Positions 12,030 through 22,815 of a stretch of 64,000 nucleotides of DNA are shown here, in pieces. The position numbers and the translations under genes are program-made. Numbering within the stretch: position 1 is the stretch's first letter; each line of letters begins with the position of its first letter. Below the pieces are notes generated by a model. The model was not told the DNA's origin. It saw only the letters and a program-made list of their open reading frames with translations, and made no database searches. The DNA comes from Nephrocerus scutellatus (taxonomy: Eukaryota > Arthropoda > Insecta > Diptera > Pipunculidae), in the NCBI GenBank assembly GCA_947095585.1, contig OX352761.1, positions 130,974,277 through 131,038,276 of the forward strand. The letters run 5' to 3'.

Positions 12030-12540
12030 GCTAACCAGTGAAAAATTTATCAAATTTTAAAAATCTAGGAATTTACTTTAGTGAACTCCTTAGTGGGAAT
12101 TTTCACATCAATAAAATAGTTTTTCTCTTCGTGGCTGCCTAATTCCTACTGCTAAATATCTTCCGCAGCACTTTAAATTAAAGCTAGTCAAATCTTTTAA
12201 TTTTACCTATTATGGAATATGGATGTGAGATCATGCATTGATAGTGGACCAAAGAGACGAATAACTGTTGCATATAACAGCTGTGCAAGAAAATTTTCAT
12301 ATTTCTAAGTTCACTAAGCTGGTTGTTTTTTAAGGAGTGTATTTAACTAAAGACTATTGGAACATTAAATAATATAATTACCACAAAAGAGCCTGAATAT
12401 CTATTTGAAAAAACTAACTTTGGTATAAGTCAGAGATCGCACCAATTAGTACCACCAAGTCTTCACCTTGCTCAGAAATGCATTTACTGGTGCACGGCTT
12501 AGACCACTGTTACCCATTCCGATTTATCGGTTAGATTTAT
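12030..12540 (+). mobile_element. CR1/Jockey-like LINE, C-terminal fragment
   Basis: The plus strand shows the post-palm part of a LINE RT. NLGIYFSELLSGN (near 12063) is the 'LG-F' element after the palm. PIMEYGCEI (near 12207) and EPEYLFEKTNFGISQRSHQL (near 12390) match the conserved C-terminal stretch of RNase-H-less LINEs. It contains many stops. It might derive from the same element type as 9560-9850, but the two do not overlap so this cannot be tested here. Confidence 0.65.
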
Positions 12541-12544
12541 ATTA

Positions 12545-13235
12545 AAACAAAAAGATCTTTATTATTTTCATCATCATATTTTGCTCTACAACCGTGGTCC
12601 GGTCCTGGCTTCCCGCAAAAAGTCTCTCCACCGGTCCCGATTTTGAGCCGATGTCATCCAGTTTTGCATCCCTAAAATCTGGGCGGCCTGGTCTACGCCA
12701 TTCTTCCGATGTTGGCTTTTCCGGCCTCGCTGTCGTGTTCCATAAATCCTTCCGCAAAGGACTTTCCGAGCAGGATCCTCTTCGCTCATGCGAGCTTAAT
12801 TCTCTTCACGATGTCGACATCGCGGTAACGTTCGTAGATATCATCATTATAGAGTCTACGGAATCGTCCTTCCTCACATAGGGGGCCAACAATTCTCCGT
12901 AAGACTTTTCTTTTGAACGCGTCTGAGAGGTCAGAATGCTTTTTGCTAAGCACTCAAGTCTCGGATACATATGTAATTACTGGTATGACCATTGTTATGG
13001 TTAAGTTCCTGGATTTGAAGAGTCTTGACAGACTATAGTAGGCTTTGTTGGCTTTAAGAAACCGTGCGCGTATTTCTGGTTCCATGCTGTTATCGGCTGC
13101 TACAGTTGACCCGAGATAGTTAAAGGATTGCACCACTTCAATTTCCCGCTCCACTATTTTAATTGAGGACCAATGTTGGATCTTCTACTCGCAGACGTGG
13201 CCACCATGTACTTTGTTTTGCTCTCATTTATGTGC
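12545..13235 (-). mobile_element. RTE-like LINE, 3'-terminal fragment
   Basis: Minus-strand reading from KTKYMVATSASRRSNIGP (near 13200) through VVQSFNYLGSTVAADNS, the RSRNLTI segment and a frameshifted YVSET-LSKKHSD block to the extreme C-terminus DRWRDFLREARTGPRL. A short (ATG)n-type 3' tail follows near 12570. It overlaps the region preserved at 8944-9545 and 32250-32750, and keeps a more complete C-terminus than either. Several frameshifts make it a pseudogene. Confidence 0.88.
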
Positions 13236-13689
13236 AGTCAATTTGTCTGGTCAGTAGAGTGGACACCGACAGACATACAGAGATACAGACAGAGATTTTT
13301 TTATTCTCGCTTTTTCTGACTCAGGCGATACGGTAATGGGTAAATCTGCAAAAATCCCGTGTTCGAAAATTTTCATGATTACTATACTTGCTTTTACTAT
13401 GTAACAGAAAGTAAAACGTCTACCAAATGATTTATTTTCTTTCATTAAATTTGAAATCACAATGAATCTCAAGGTGTTTTCTTTATATTTCGATTTCGAT
13501 TGCAATCTCATGGCAAACCAATCGAAAAAAAAAATCATTTAAAAATACTTTATCGGCGGGGAGGATGAGTACGGTATTAAAAATAATTTTGTGTTGCGAT
13601 TTTGGGTCACACTATAGGTCACATTATTGTGTTACATTTGTGTTACATTAAATCATTTCTCAACCGATTTTTATGAAATTCGGCTTGTC
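13236..13689. other. Unclassified spacer before the minisatellite
   Basis: The stretch includes near-duplicate 'gtcacactataggtcacattattgtgttacatttgtgttacat' type short repeats (13605-13650) and 'ccgatttttatgaaattcgg' at 13664. The latter phrase resembles subterminal sequence of insect Helitron-like elements. No coding homology. Confidence 0.4.
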
Positions 13690-13965
13690 TTTCGATGGTC
13701 CTTAAGGGGGTCTTTTGTGGTCTTTTGAGGGTCATTTGGGTTTTTTTGGGGGGGGGGGGGTTTTAGGGGTCTTTTGAGGGTATTTTGGGGGTCTTTTGAG
13801 TGTCTTTTTGTGGTCTTTTGAGGATCTTTAGAAGGATTTTTGCGGTCTTTTGAAGATCCGGATGTTTTGGGGGATCTTTAATAATTTTTTCGGGGGGTTT
13901 TTCATGATTCTTTCGAGGGTCTTTTGGTGGCTATTTGGGGGTCTTTCAAAGATCTTTTTGCTCAC
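13690..13965 (+). repeat. G-rich degenerate minisatellite, core GGTCTTTTGAGG
   Basis: About 275 bp of degenerate 'gggtcttttgaggg' units, all G on the plus strand, including a run of 13 G at 13748-13760. It is related in composition and core to the array at 6895-7475. It lies about 65 bp from the Helitron helicase remnant. Tandem minisatellites inside or beside Helitron-like elements are known in flies, so a common origin is possible but not shown. Confidence 0.85.
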
Positions 13966-14029
13966 AATAATAAAGAAGTTTCGCTGTAACTGTGCATAAA
14001 AGTTACACGCACTGTTTTTATTTGTTTTG

Positions 14030-14300
14030 TTGCTTGCCGCGTAAAAAAAGCAACGCTAATGGTTTTTCGACACAGAACAGAACAGGCGACATACAATTGA
14101 CCATGCGAGAAGCATGGATTTTCAAGTTTAATGCCGCAAAACTGATTTGTTTATTGTAGTTGCATGCAAACTGCACCCGAAACTGCAAGCGCCTAAAGTT
14201 TAATGGCATGTCGGTCGGAATTATTGGGATACGTTGATAGATCGCAAGATAAAGACCGTGCAAATGGATCAGCTGACAAATTACATTTTCGCACGTAGCA
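14030..14300 (-). mobile_element. Helitron helicase C-terminal remnant
   Basis: Minus-strand reading shows RIPIIPTDMPLNFRRLQF (near 14220-14165), the segment before helicase motif VI of Pif1-type Helitron helicases. After a frameshift and a deletion it gives KLENPCFSHGQLYVACS (near 14130-14080), the hallmark helicase C-terminus. In autonomous Helitrons this domain unwinds donor DNA during rolling-circle transposition. Only about 80 residues remain. The Rep nuclease domain and the rest of the helicase are absent from the window. Confidence 0.85.
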
Positions 14301-16567
14301 CCAACTGTTGAAATCTATTGGAATAGAAATGAAATAACGACTTTTGTTAGACAGATCGCGAATCAACACAAAAGTAAAAACAAATTTAATTTTATTTTAA
14401 TTTAGGCTGGAATGCGTTTTTCCAGTTTATTCATTTTACCGAAAACATTCAATTAAGCTATTTCCTTAAAAAAAAAAAACATCCAATTTATCGTTTTCCA
14501 AACTTTCCTACTTCTTTTGTAATTTTCCCGAATTTACTTTTGCTAATAATTTCTCTTGGAGCATAACGAACAAAACAAAAAAAGAATTAACCAAATATCG
14601 CTAGTATGAGTGGTTGAATAAATTTGGCATTTAATTCATCCAGATTCAAATCAATTGCTTACTTTTACCAAGTCCAACAGTTTACTAAAATTTCGAACTT
14701 GAATCGCAGGTGAAAAATTTATTCTCGTAAAAAGATTGTTAGTTTCTACGAATGAGAAGCGTCACCGCATTGCGTGTTAATCTGATTTCATTGTGAATTG
14801 AAAAAAACCTATACCTTCTCCATCTAGGATTTTAAGTATAACGTGATAAGATTGACAGGCTCATGATTATTAAAAAAATACAGAATATTTTCTACTTACT
14901 GACAGCACTTGTTGTACAGATAGGTAACCAATTTAAATTCCGACAATCATAAAAAAATAGAATCAATGCGCCGCAGAACATTTTGCTGTGAAACATATAA
15001 TTACGAGGCCCTTTTGTCTAGCAATACAAAGTGTATAGCAAAATAAATAATTTTCTACTATTTTATTATAGTATAATTTATATAATAATTATAATAATTA
15101 GGAATAAAAAAGTTAAAATAAATTATAAATAAAAAACAATTGTCGATATAAATCCACCTGCATTTTGCAATTATTCAAAACCATTATTAATTTAATTATT
15201 TGTGTGGAAACAGAAAGAGAGAGGGCACATATAGCGATATCAGTTGATGAACCAACAATAATGTTAATGATCCGTATTGGTAGTTCGCTCCAGTTGCATC
15301 GAAATCATGCGTAATACTCGTACACGAAACGAATATCCGGTCGACTTGCGAGGAAAAACAAATTGATCAATTATGATGGCGACATTGGTTTCATTGATTC
15401 CATCGCTATATACGAAAATATGCGAACGCTGTCCATATGTGGGTTGAACTGACCAAAAAGCGCTCTTGGTGCAGCCCAAAAGCAAGTAATCAAGCCAGGA
15501 CAAATACATGCAGAAGCGCGAAATAACGACCGACCCTATAATTCAGTTTCCGGAGATGTGATGAGACTATGGTGTGAGGGGAGTTGTGTCTGTTGATCGA
15601 TTTTTTCCATCACACTGTCAAACGAAATTAACTTAAAATGCACCAGCATCATGCCCAGTCAAGAAACTTATGACCGCAAAAGCTGGTGAAATTTTCCACA
15701 AAACTCAAATACATTTAAATAATTAAATGACTGCAAAACAAAGCATACATACAATAATAATAAAAAATCTCTTTTTGTTTAACAACTGTTGTCAACACAA
15801 CAAGGAAACAAATTAATAATAGAGTGACAAAACGACACTGAGCAATAACATTGCATATCGTTTTGATGCAGATTTATATTTTTTTATATGAGATTAAACT
15901 ATCATTACAGAAAAACGCGTTGAGTTGGTGCCGGAAATTGCCATTGCAAATTGCATTTATTAAAATGTTGTTGAAATTTAATGGGATTCTTTGTATGGTT
16001 ATAAAAATTAATTTACGCTATAATCTCAAACAATCAAAATTAAAATTTGGAAACTCGTTTTTTTACAAAATACAAAAAAATAACCCTACATTTCCTGCAG
16101 AGATACTTTTTAAAACGGATATTCCACTGTACTGTTGAAAAAATAATAGAAAAGTTTCCAGATTCTTCTTAATCCCAGATTGATTATTCACATTTATACA
16201 AATTAGGCTTCTAATTGCGGCTTTTGATCTGTAAACCGAACAACTAAAGTAACATAAATATATACCTTTCAAATCAGCTATGAGCATAAGTAATGATGTG
16301 AATGTAAAATAGTCTTTTTACACGCTCATAGACGAAAGTGACTGTTTCATAAACTATAACCTAGCTTCGAAAGTAGCCGTTACACACACTAGTGAGTTAA
16401 CATACATATAATATACTTTTGTTATTTACTACAGTCACAGCACACACACATTTCTAGAGTAGTTTTGCATTACGCAAAACCGGTTGAGCAGAAAAACTGG
16501 TTTTGGTCGTGTGAAAAATAGCGTACATTACTCACAGAAAAGTACTCATCGTGCTATAGACATTTTT
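14301..16567. other. Stretch with no recognised feature
   Basis: Strongly A+T-rich around 15000-15240. Frames at 15264-15509 (minus, 81 codons) and 15851-16138 (plus, 95 codons) have no recognisable motif. Nothing else can be supported. Confidence 0.5.
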
Positions 16568-17510
16568 CCATCACCTGCCTAAGGGTGTAAATTTGATCAG
16601 TTGTTGATTTGCCTGGGATGAAGTCACACTGGTTTGGACCAATGCTGACTTTAGCGTATGGGGCTAACCTGTCTCCGCTCCGCAGGGATCCCATTTGACC
16701 CCGGGGCCGTATTAAATTTGAGCCGATTTATCGCTCTGCTAAATTGGTCTATGCCTGGTGGCGGCAGCATACTGTGGTCTTCGGTCATTGGTGGATTCTC
16801 CAATTCCTCAGTTAGCTGGCCATTAAGCAACTCATGAAAGTGCTCTTCCCATCGCTCCAAGATGCCTTTGAGATCAGCCATCAGATACCCTCTTACTCTT
16901 TGGAGTATGTGCAACGCGGTGTATATTGTGTCATACCGCGGTGCGAACCTTCTTGTGTGCTCTTTATATTCATCTTCGCGCGCCCACGTTCCATGAGATT
17001 GGTGCATTACTCGGTACGCAACATTCTTACGATCAGTCGCTAGCTTACACTCGTTATCGAACCAGTCGCTTCGATCTCTACAACTACTTCCTTAGATGGA
17101 GTCAGCACTACTAATGACAGTATTCTTAAGGCGTGTCCATTTATCTTCTACGCCCGACACCTCAGCCCCAGAATCTCGTGATGATGCAATCTGCGCTTGG
17201 AGCATCATTCCAACAAGATAGTGGTCCGAGTCGACGTTGACACCTCGGTGCGTTCGTACCGTCGTCATCAGGTTCAGGTCTATCTACACGTGGTCTAGCT
17301 GGATGCGAGTGGCTCCATCAGGAGATACCCAGGTGGCTTTGTGGATTTCTTTACGCGCAAACCGTGTACTCGCAACGACCAATAGTGTAAGGTATAGGTG
17401 CCAATGTACTGCCTGAATACAGGCTCCCTACCTATTTTAGCATTGATATCTCCCAGAATAATTTTTACATCATACTGAGGGCAGGCATGGAGTTCCGGTT
17501 CGACTGATTC
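16568..17510 (-). mobile_element. RTE-like LINE, endonuclease-linker-RT start
   Basis: This is the only copy of this family in the window that retains endonuclease sequence. On the minus strand, KIILGDINAKIGRE (near 17475) carries the APE-type GDxNA motif. TWVSPDGATRIQLDHV (near 17330) and VNVDSDHYLVGMML (near 17235) carry the IDH and SDH motifs of the nuclease active site. The linker follows (ILERWEEHFHELLNGQL, open at 17007-16651), ending NTAPGSNGIPAE. RT finger sequence (GPNQCDFIPGKSTTDQIYTL) continues to 16568. A deletion removes about 100 residues between GIPAE and the RT finger motif. Frameshifts and stops are present. Confidence 0.85.
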
Positions 17511-17519
17511 AAATTAGAC

Positions 17520-18530
17520 GAAAACTCAAGACATAAACAAGCCTACGAAAAAAAATTTGTAAGAGAATCAAGAAAAAGGTTGCATAAGCTCGGGATGTGC
17601 ATTGTACCAACCAATTAAATCGTTATATGGGAAATATCAAGGAGGAGTGGAAAGTAGTGAACGCTATTTTAGGTAAAGGAAATAAGTCTACTGTAATCCA
17701 AAGCTTAGATATTGATAACGATTTCTGACGATTGTAGCATAGGCAATCGGTTCCATAATTTCTTTGTGGATTATTACGTTAAACTAAAGCCAATGATCCC
17801 TCAGCATGATGGCAGCAATTGCAATCTTTCTTCACATCTTCTTGAAGAAAGATATCAGGCAAATAGTTTCGACTTCGTGCCAATTACCCCTGATGAGATT
17901 TACAAGCAGATATTGAGCTTACAAAGTAAAAACTCCTGCTGCAGTGACTGTAGAAAAGTTATGCAATGCCGGTTTCAGGGGCCAAATGTTTGTCTGGTTG
18001 GTGTTATTTGGTTGGCTTATTCAAAAGATAGGGAACAAAAATTTATAATAAATGGTATTACAGTAGTTCTCTGCAATTGAAGAATGGTGTACCACAGGGC
18101 TCTGTGATGGGCCCGCTATTATTCCTAATTTATATTAATTCATCTTCTTCAAAGGTACTCTCACAGCGTCTGCAGATGATATTTGTTTTACTTACAATGG
18201 ATTTCCACGAACAAATGAACGAATGCATTAGGAATTTAAGTGAAGATCTCAATATATTAAGACATTGCTTCCCACATCACAAACCAACCGGAAATGCATT
18301 GTCATTGACTTTGACATTAACACAACTGCACAAAGGCTTGCTTACCTCTACATACTTGTGGTAAGAATAATTATATAACGAGTAAGAATATTTGAGATAT
18401 GCAGAATTCATTATGTAAAAAGAAGGCGAACTTCGTAGTACAGCTCTACATGAAAGAACGCAGGTAAGAAGGTCTTGTAGCCTTCATGTACGAGGGATAA
18501 ATAACAAAGAGGATATAACAAATAATAAAA
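17520..18530 (+). mobile_element. CR1/Jockey-like LINE, linker-RT-C-terminus with deletions
   Basis: Plus strand: YMGNIKEEWKVVNAILGKGN (near 17620) and a linker frame (17712-18080) with NRFHNFFVDYYVKLKP and PITPDEIYKQILSLQSKNS. The reading then jumps over most of the fingers to DREQKFIINGIT. The next frame (18077-18364) has LKNGVPQGSVMGPLLFLIYI, the RT palm entry, then a damaged palm in which YADD is not readable (a frameshift near 18175) and NLSEDLNILRHCFPHHKPT. ELRSTALHERTQVRRSCSLH (near 18425) looks like the C-terminus. There is no RNase H, which sets it apart from the I/LOA-type copies. The catalytic core is broken. Confidence 0.75.
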
Positions 18531-18759
18531 TATAAAATTTTTATATTATATTCATTATGTTATTGTAATTACAAATCATTTATAAAAAACAAATTTGAGT
18601 ATTTAAATTAAATCAATTTGGTATTTGAATTTAAAATTCAAAATTCAATGGAACATAATTGACTCGTATTTTAAGGTGCAAATTATCGCTCTTTGTTATC
18701 GATTGGGTGGGTGGTTAGGACCAATCACGTCTTAATCATTGCTCAGATCCAGTTCACAT
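18531..18759. other. A+T-rich spacer
   Basis: Low-complexity 'aaaatataaaatttttatattatattc' type sequence, with no features. It is the 3' flank of the minus-strand frame at 18760-19245. It holds no clear AATAAA polyadenylation signal on that strand close to the stop. Confidence 0.4.
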
Positions 18760-19245
18760 TCAGAGAAACTTGGACCTGTTAGTGTTCTGAATGTCTGCAT
18801 GATTATTAAAGCGGTTCTTATGGTGGTTTTTCCGTCCGCTTTTGAAAGCAGTCGCTCGTAACTGAATATTCGTCATTGGATTGCGAATGCATTTATTGAA
18901 AGCTTTTGGACTTCTTCTTACGCTTACGTTTTCTTTGTCGGTACGGTAATCAAAACTTACTGTGGTTTCTCCACGGTACATAGCAATGCTGTGATACCGC
19001 CACTGCGCTACTGTGGTGGTTATTCCATTTGGTCCAACTGCAACAAGTTCAAAATTTCGATTTTCCTTCTCCAGTTCCTTGTGTTCAGTTTGCAAATTGA
19101 GAATTTTTTTGATTTGCCCTCTGATTAACTCGCAAGCCTTTCGTTTAATCTCTTCCCAGTTTTTGAGATTTCGCATATTCTCCGCCTCAGATTTGGGCAC
19201 AGTAAATGTAACCATTTTGTACTGGTTTTGTAGTGTTGAACACAT
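18760..19245 (-). CDS. Unrecognised 161-codon open frame (possible gene or TE accessory ORF)
   Basis: This is the longest open frame in the window that does not fall in a recognised transposon domain. The N-terminal third (residues about 25-65: NWEEIKRKACELI, then ILNLQTEHKELEKENRNFEL) has an amphipathic, charged pattern consistent with a helical or coiled-coil segment. The middle (VAVGPNGITTTVAQWRYHSI) has a mixed composition typical of a folded domain. The C-terminal third is basic (SGRKNHHKNRF). Met-1 at 19245 is taken as start; Met-11 at 19215 is an alternative with a similar context. I recognise no family. No splice structure, promoter or polyadenylation signal is convincing. It could be a chance frame, an exon or a fragment of an unrecognised transposon. 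Confidence 0.35.
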   Translation of the reverse strand: MCSTLQNQYKMVTFTVPKSEAENMRNLKNWEEIKRKACELIRGQIKKILNLQTEHKELEKENRNFELVAVGPNGITTTVAQWRYHSIAMYRGETTVSFDYRTDKENVSVRRSPKAFNKCIRNPMTNIQLRATAFKSGRKNHHKNRFNNHADIQNTNRSKFL

Positions 19246-21229
19246 TATATCGTACTTTAATAAAAACGGTGAATTATTAAATTTTGCGTTTTGTGTGCTT
19301 GCGTGACCGCTTTAGTCCACTTTGTGACTTGAAATATTCAAATACTGAAACAAACAGTGGTCTTAAATAGTGAATTGCAGGCAGGCCTAACTTTCGGTAC
19401 CTAGATGATTAGGTTAATAACCCTTAATAAGCAGGTATTTTTATGTGGAAAAACTAAAACTAATTAACAGGTATATGAATATTAGACGGAAAGAACCGCT
19501 GATTTAGTGAGTTGGTTGATAGTCCCTAATGAGTATTGTCTGTGGGCAGAGGACCAAATTATTAGCTACCTGTGTCCATACGAGAATACCATAAATTGTC
19601 ATTATATTATTTCTGCTATAACTTGTAATGGGGTAATTATAGGTTCAATTTTCATTTCCATTTTTCGCAAATTATCTTTTCTTTGGTAAATTCTTTATTC
19701 ATATTATTTACGGTGCTCTTAACGTAAATTTTTTTGCAACTGTAATGAGTGTGGATTTGCTAAAACTGGAACATACAAATCTGCTCACAGACGTTTAAAA
19801 ACATAACAGAAATTTGATGACTTTACTGTTTGTCTTCTGAATGAAGATTTAGTTGTGTTCTTTTTAATTTCGTTGAAATAAATTGAGAGATTTACATACC
19901 GAAAGCGTTCTCTTGTTATAATCTTATAATATACTTGATGAATGCCTTGTAGTTATCGCCAAAACTTACCTGGAAATAAAAAATGAAATAAATTTAGAAA
20001 ACTTTATAATTTACGGGTTATTCTAGATTTGAATTTTGTTTTTTATGACTTCAAGGTTTTAGCTTAAATTAAGAAAAAAAACTTTCCACATCATATCACA
20101 GAAAATAGACAATAGCACGTCGAAAGAGGACATCACTTATCATAACCGCAGAGAACGTATTCACAATCAAATAAATTCACTTTTCCGATCCAAAACAGTA
20201 TAGAGGAAATATAAAATAGAAAATTTCACCTCCATTTCGAATAGAGATTCAATTTTGCAATGAAGTCAGCCAACCTGATGGCGGTCCTAAATAGTAATGG
20301 AACTGCAATTGAGGGCACAACGTGTTTAGAAGTTCGTATAAATGTAATTGTGAACATAGATTCTGAGAATGACTTCTTTACGCCAGCTAAACCAATTTGG
20401 ATACACATCCTTTCCCTTGCCTGCCTGGGCAAAGTTCATAATATCAACATCATTATAATGCATCGAGTGTGAGTTCATCCAACTGTTATTGTCACATATC
20501 CACGCTTCAAATTAAATTTTTGCTGTCAACATAAAGAATGATATAAAAGACGCATGCGACTGCGACGGCTTTAGTAGAATTTTGATTTGAATAAGGAAAT
20601 GCTTTATACGTACATGTGTGTGCATAGAATTTTATAATATCGCGCTTATTGCGAAGCGATGCCATTACGAACATGCTTCACAGAAAAACCATATGTGTTA
20701 TAAGTAAATGAGGTGAAGCAAAATTTGTTTAAAATTATTCTCGGAGGATAAAAAAAGAAATGGTAAAAGGTGTCCTAGATGTGATAGCACTCAATTCAGC
20801 GCAGCGTGATATTTTTTTTAAACATCAGATCACATTCAGATGAAATTAACACATTTGGACAGCACTTTACCATTACCTACTTCAGTAAAGTTTTTATCAA
20901 TAATGAAGGTAGGCTTTCTAGCTGAAGCTAGGCTTTATTTGTGAATTTCAAAGGCATAATAGAGGGCGTAACAAATTAAACAACCTAAGTATGTAGAACA
21001 TCGGAGTTGTTTATAATTAAACAACGCGGGCCTGCCTTTTAAGTCTAGAGAATATTATGTTCTGGTTCGTATAGGGTTGCTTATGTCACTTTAGAGGCAT
21101 AACTTTATTTTAAAGAGCAAGATTTAATTTTCATTCATTAATACTATGTTTTATACATAGAATACAGTACAAATCTGGTTTATAATAAGTTAAGAGAATA
21201 GCGGTTGCTTATTGCAGCTTTATCATTTG
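19246..21229. other. Stretch with no recognised feature
   Basis: A+T-rich. Only short frames are present, for example 20260-20472 (plus) and 20226-20432 (minus), which are antisense to each other and carry no motif. No repeats noticed. Confidence 0.5.
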
Positions 21230-22815
21230 GTTTCCGTGAATCTGGAGTGGGTCTGCTGCTAACGCCAACAGCACGCAGAAGCCTAATTTCCTGGGACCCA
21301 CATGGTGATAGGATCTTATCGGACAGATTTTGGACTAGAGTATGGAAAGTTACTGTACGCCCCGACGAACCCCTCGATTGATGATGTAAAGGACAACTTC
21401 TACAATCAGCTAAGTGCTGTATTCAACGCAACGCCGAACGGAGATATCGTCATCGTGATGGGGGACTTGAATGCCAAGGTTAGCAACGACAATGAAAGAC
21501 TCAGACATGTGATTGGGAAGCACGGCTTCGGCGAACGAAATGACAATTGTGAAAGATTTGTTGATTTCTGCAACACCAGCCACCTTGTCATAGAAGGCAC
21601 CATGTTTGAGCATAAGACCTGCCACAAAGTCAGCTGGGTGTCAACTGACAGGCCATCATCATCCAACTAAATTGACCATGTGGCGATCAGCCAATGTTTT
21701 AGGAGCTGTCTTTTAGACGTCCGAAAAAGACGAGGAGCCGACGATACGGGATCATCACCTTATGGTAGCTACTGTCCAGTTACGTACTGCATCAGTTCAA
21801 AAACTCCGCAATATCATCCGAATGCCTAGGTATAACATCGACCGGCTAAAGATCCCCTCAGTATGCCAACAACAACATCCGGTGAAAGGCCTAGATGGTG
21901 CCGTACTCGTTTCAGATGAGGATCAGCTCAAGCGATGGAAGGAGCATTTTTCTACGGTCCTTAGCCGTGTATTCGCCAACGATATGAACCCAAATCAAAC
22001 GGAGCTGCCGGACCCGGAAGTAACAATTTCTCGAATTCGCACCTCAACTACCAGTAAATATGAGATCGCTACCGCGATCACGGCACTAAAGAACAACAAG
22101 TTGGTAGGAATAGATGGTATACCCGCAGATCTTCTGCGTGCCGCTCCAACGACATCAGCAGAGCTTTTATATTCTCGTGTAGAGAGAGCTTGGGAGGCAG
22201 AAGTTTCTGTTCATTGATTTTAAGAAGGAGTTTGAAAGTGTCAACAGACAGTTTATCTGGCTCGCCTTGCGCAGGAGAGGTATACCCGATAAACTAATAG
22301 CTATTATTAAAGCAACCTATGATGGCTCTAAATGTTATGTCTGCAAAGAGGAAAGTGCAGAGGAATTCGTGCTGTTGTATGGGTGCAGAACTTGGAAGGT
22401 GACGGCTACTACCATAAAAAAATTACAAACATTCATAAATAGGTGCCTACGGAACATCTTAAAGGTTTTCTGGCCTAACCGAATCTCTAACGAACATCTT
22501 TACCAGAGAATGGTTCAGAAACCAATCAGGAACCAAAGCAGTGAATTGGTCAAACACTCCGAAAAGGCTCCATAGCAAATTACACAATGCAATGAAATCC
22601 GTTATATCAAGATGGTAGAAGAACGGGTCGTCTAAGAAACAGAACAGTTGAGGAGGAGTCACGACAATTGGGGAAGAGTTGGAGAGAGCTGAAACTCATA
22701 TCCATGAACCGCACGCGATGGCGCGTAGGCGTTGAAGAGGCCCTAGGACACATAAGGGATTATAGGACACAACAAGAAGAAGAAGCTTTATCATTGTCGA
22801 GTTGGAAAGATAGTC
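21230..22815 (+). mobile_element. LLYGC-type APE LINE, internally deleted copy
   Basis: Plus strand, 5'-truncated within the endonuclease. GVGLLLTPTARRSLISWDPH (near 21245) opens it. After a frameshift the frame 21302-21670 gives YAPTNPSIDDVKDNF, IVIVMGDLNAKVSNDN (GDxNA motif) and FVDFCNTSHLVIEGT. IDHVAISQ follows a stop. The frame 21762-22217 is the linker (LKRWKEHFSTVLSRVF and NNKLVGIDGIPADLLRAAP). Frame 22267-22575 holds RT sequence up to GIPDKLIAIIKATYDGSKCY and then passes in frame into VLLYGCRTWKVTATTIKKLQ, so the whole catalytic palm is deleted. The C-terminus (GKSWRELKLISMNRTRWRVG) ends in a (GAA)n-like stretch near 22785. Confidence 0.85.

Noticed and set aside
16240..16290. Short similarity (LIADLKGI, minus) to the RTE-like LINE linker
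   Set aside because: Only about 22 bp with several mismatches; consistent with chance in A+T-rich DNA.
19013..19306. 97-codon plus-strand frame
   Set aside because: Antisense to the better 161-codon minus frame; Ser/Phe-rich as expected for a shadow of a Glu/Lys-rich coding stretch.
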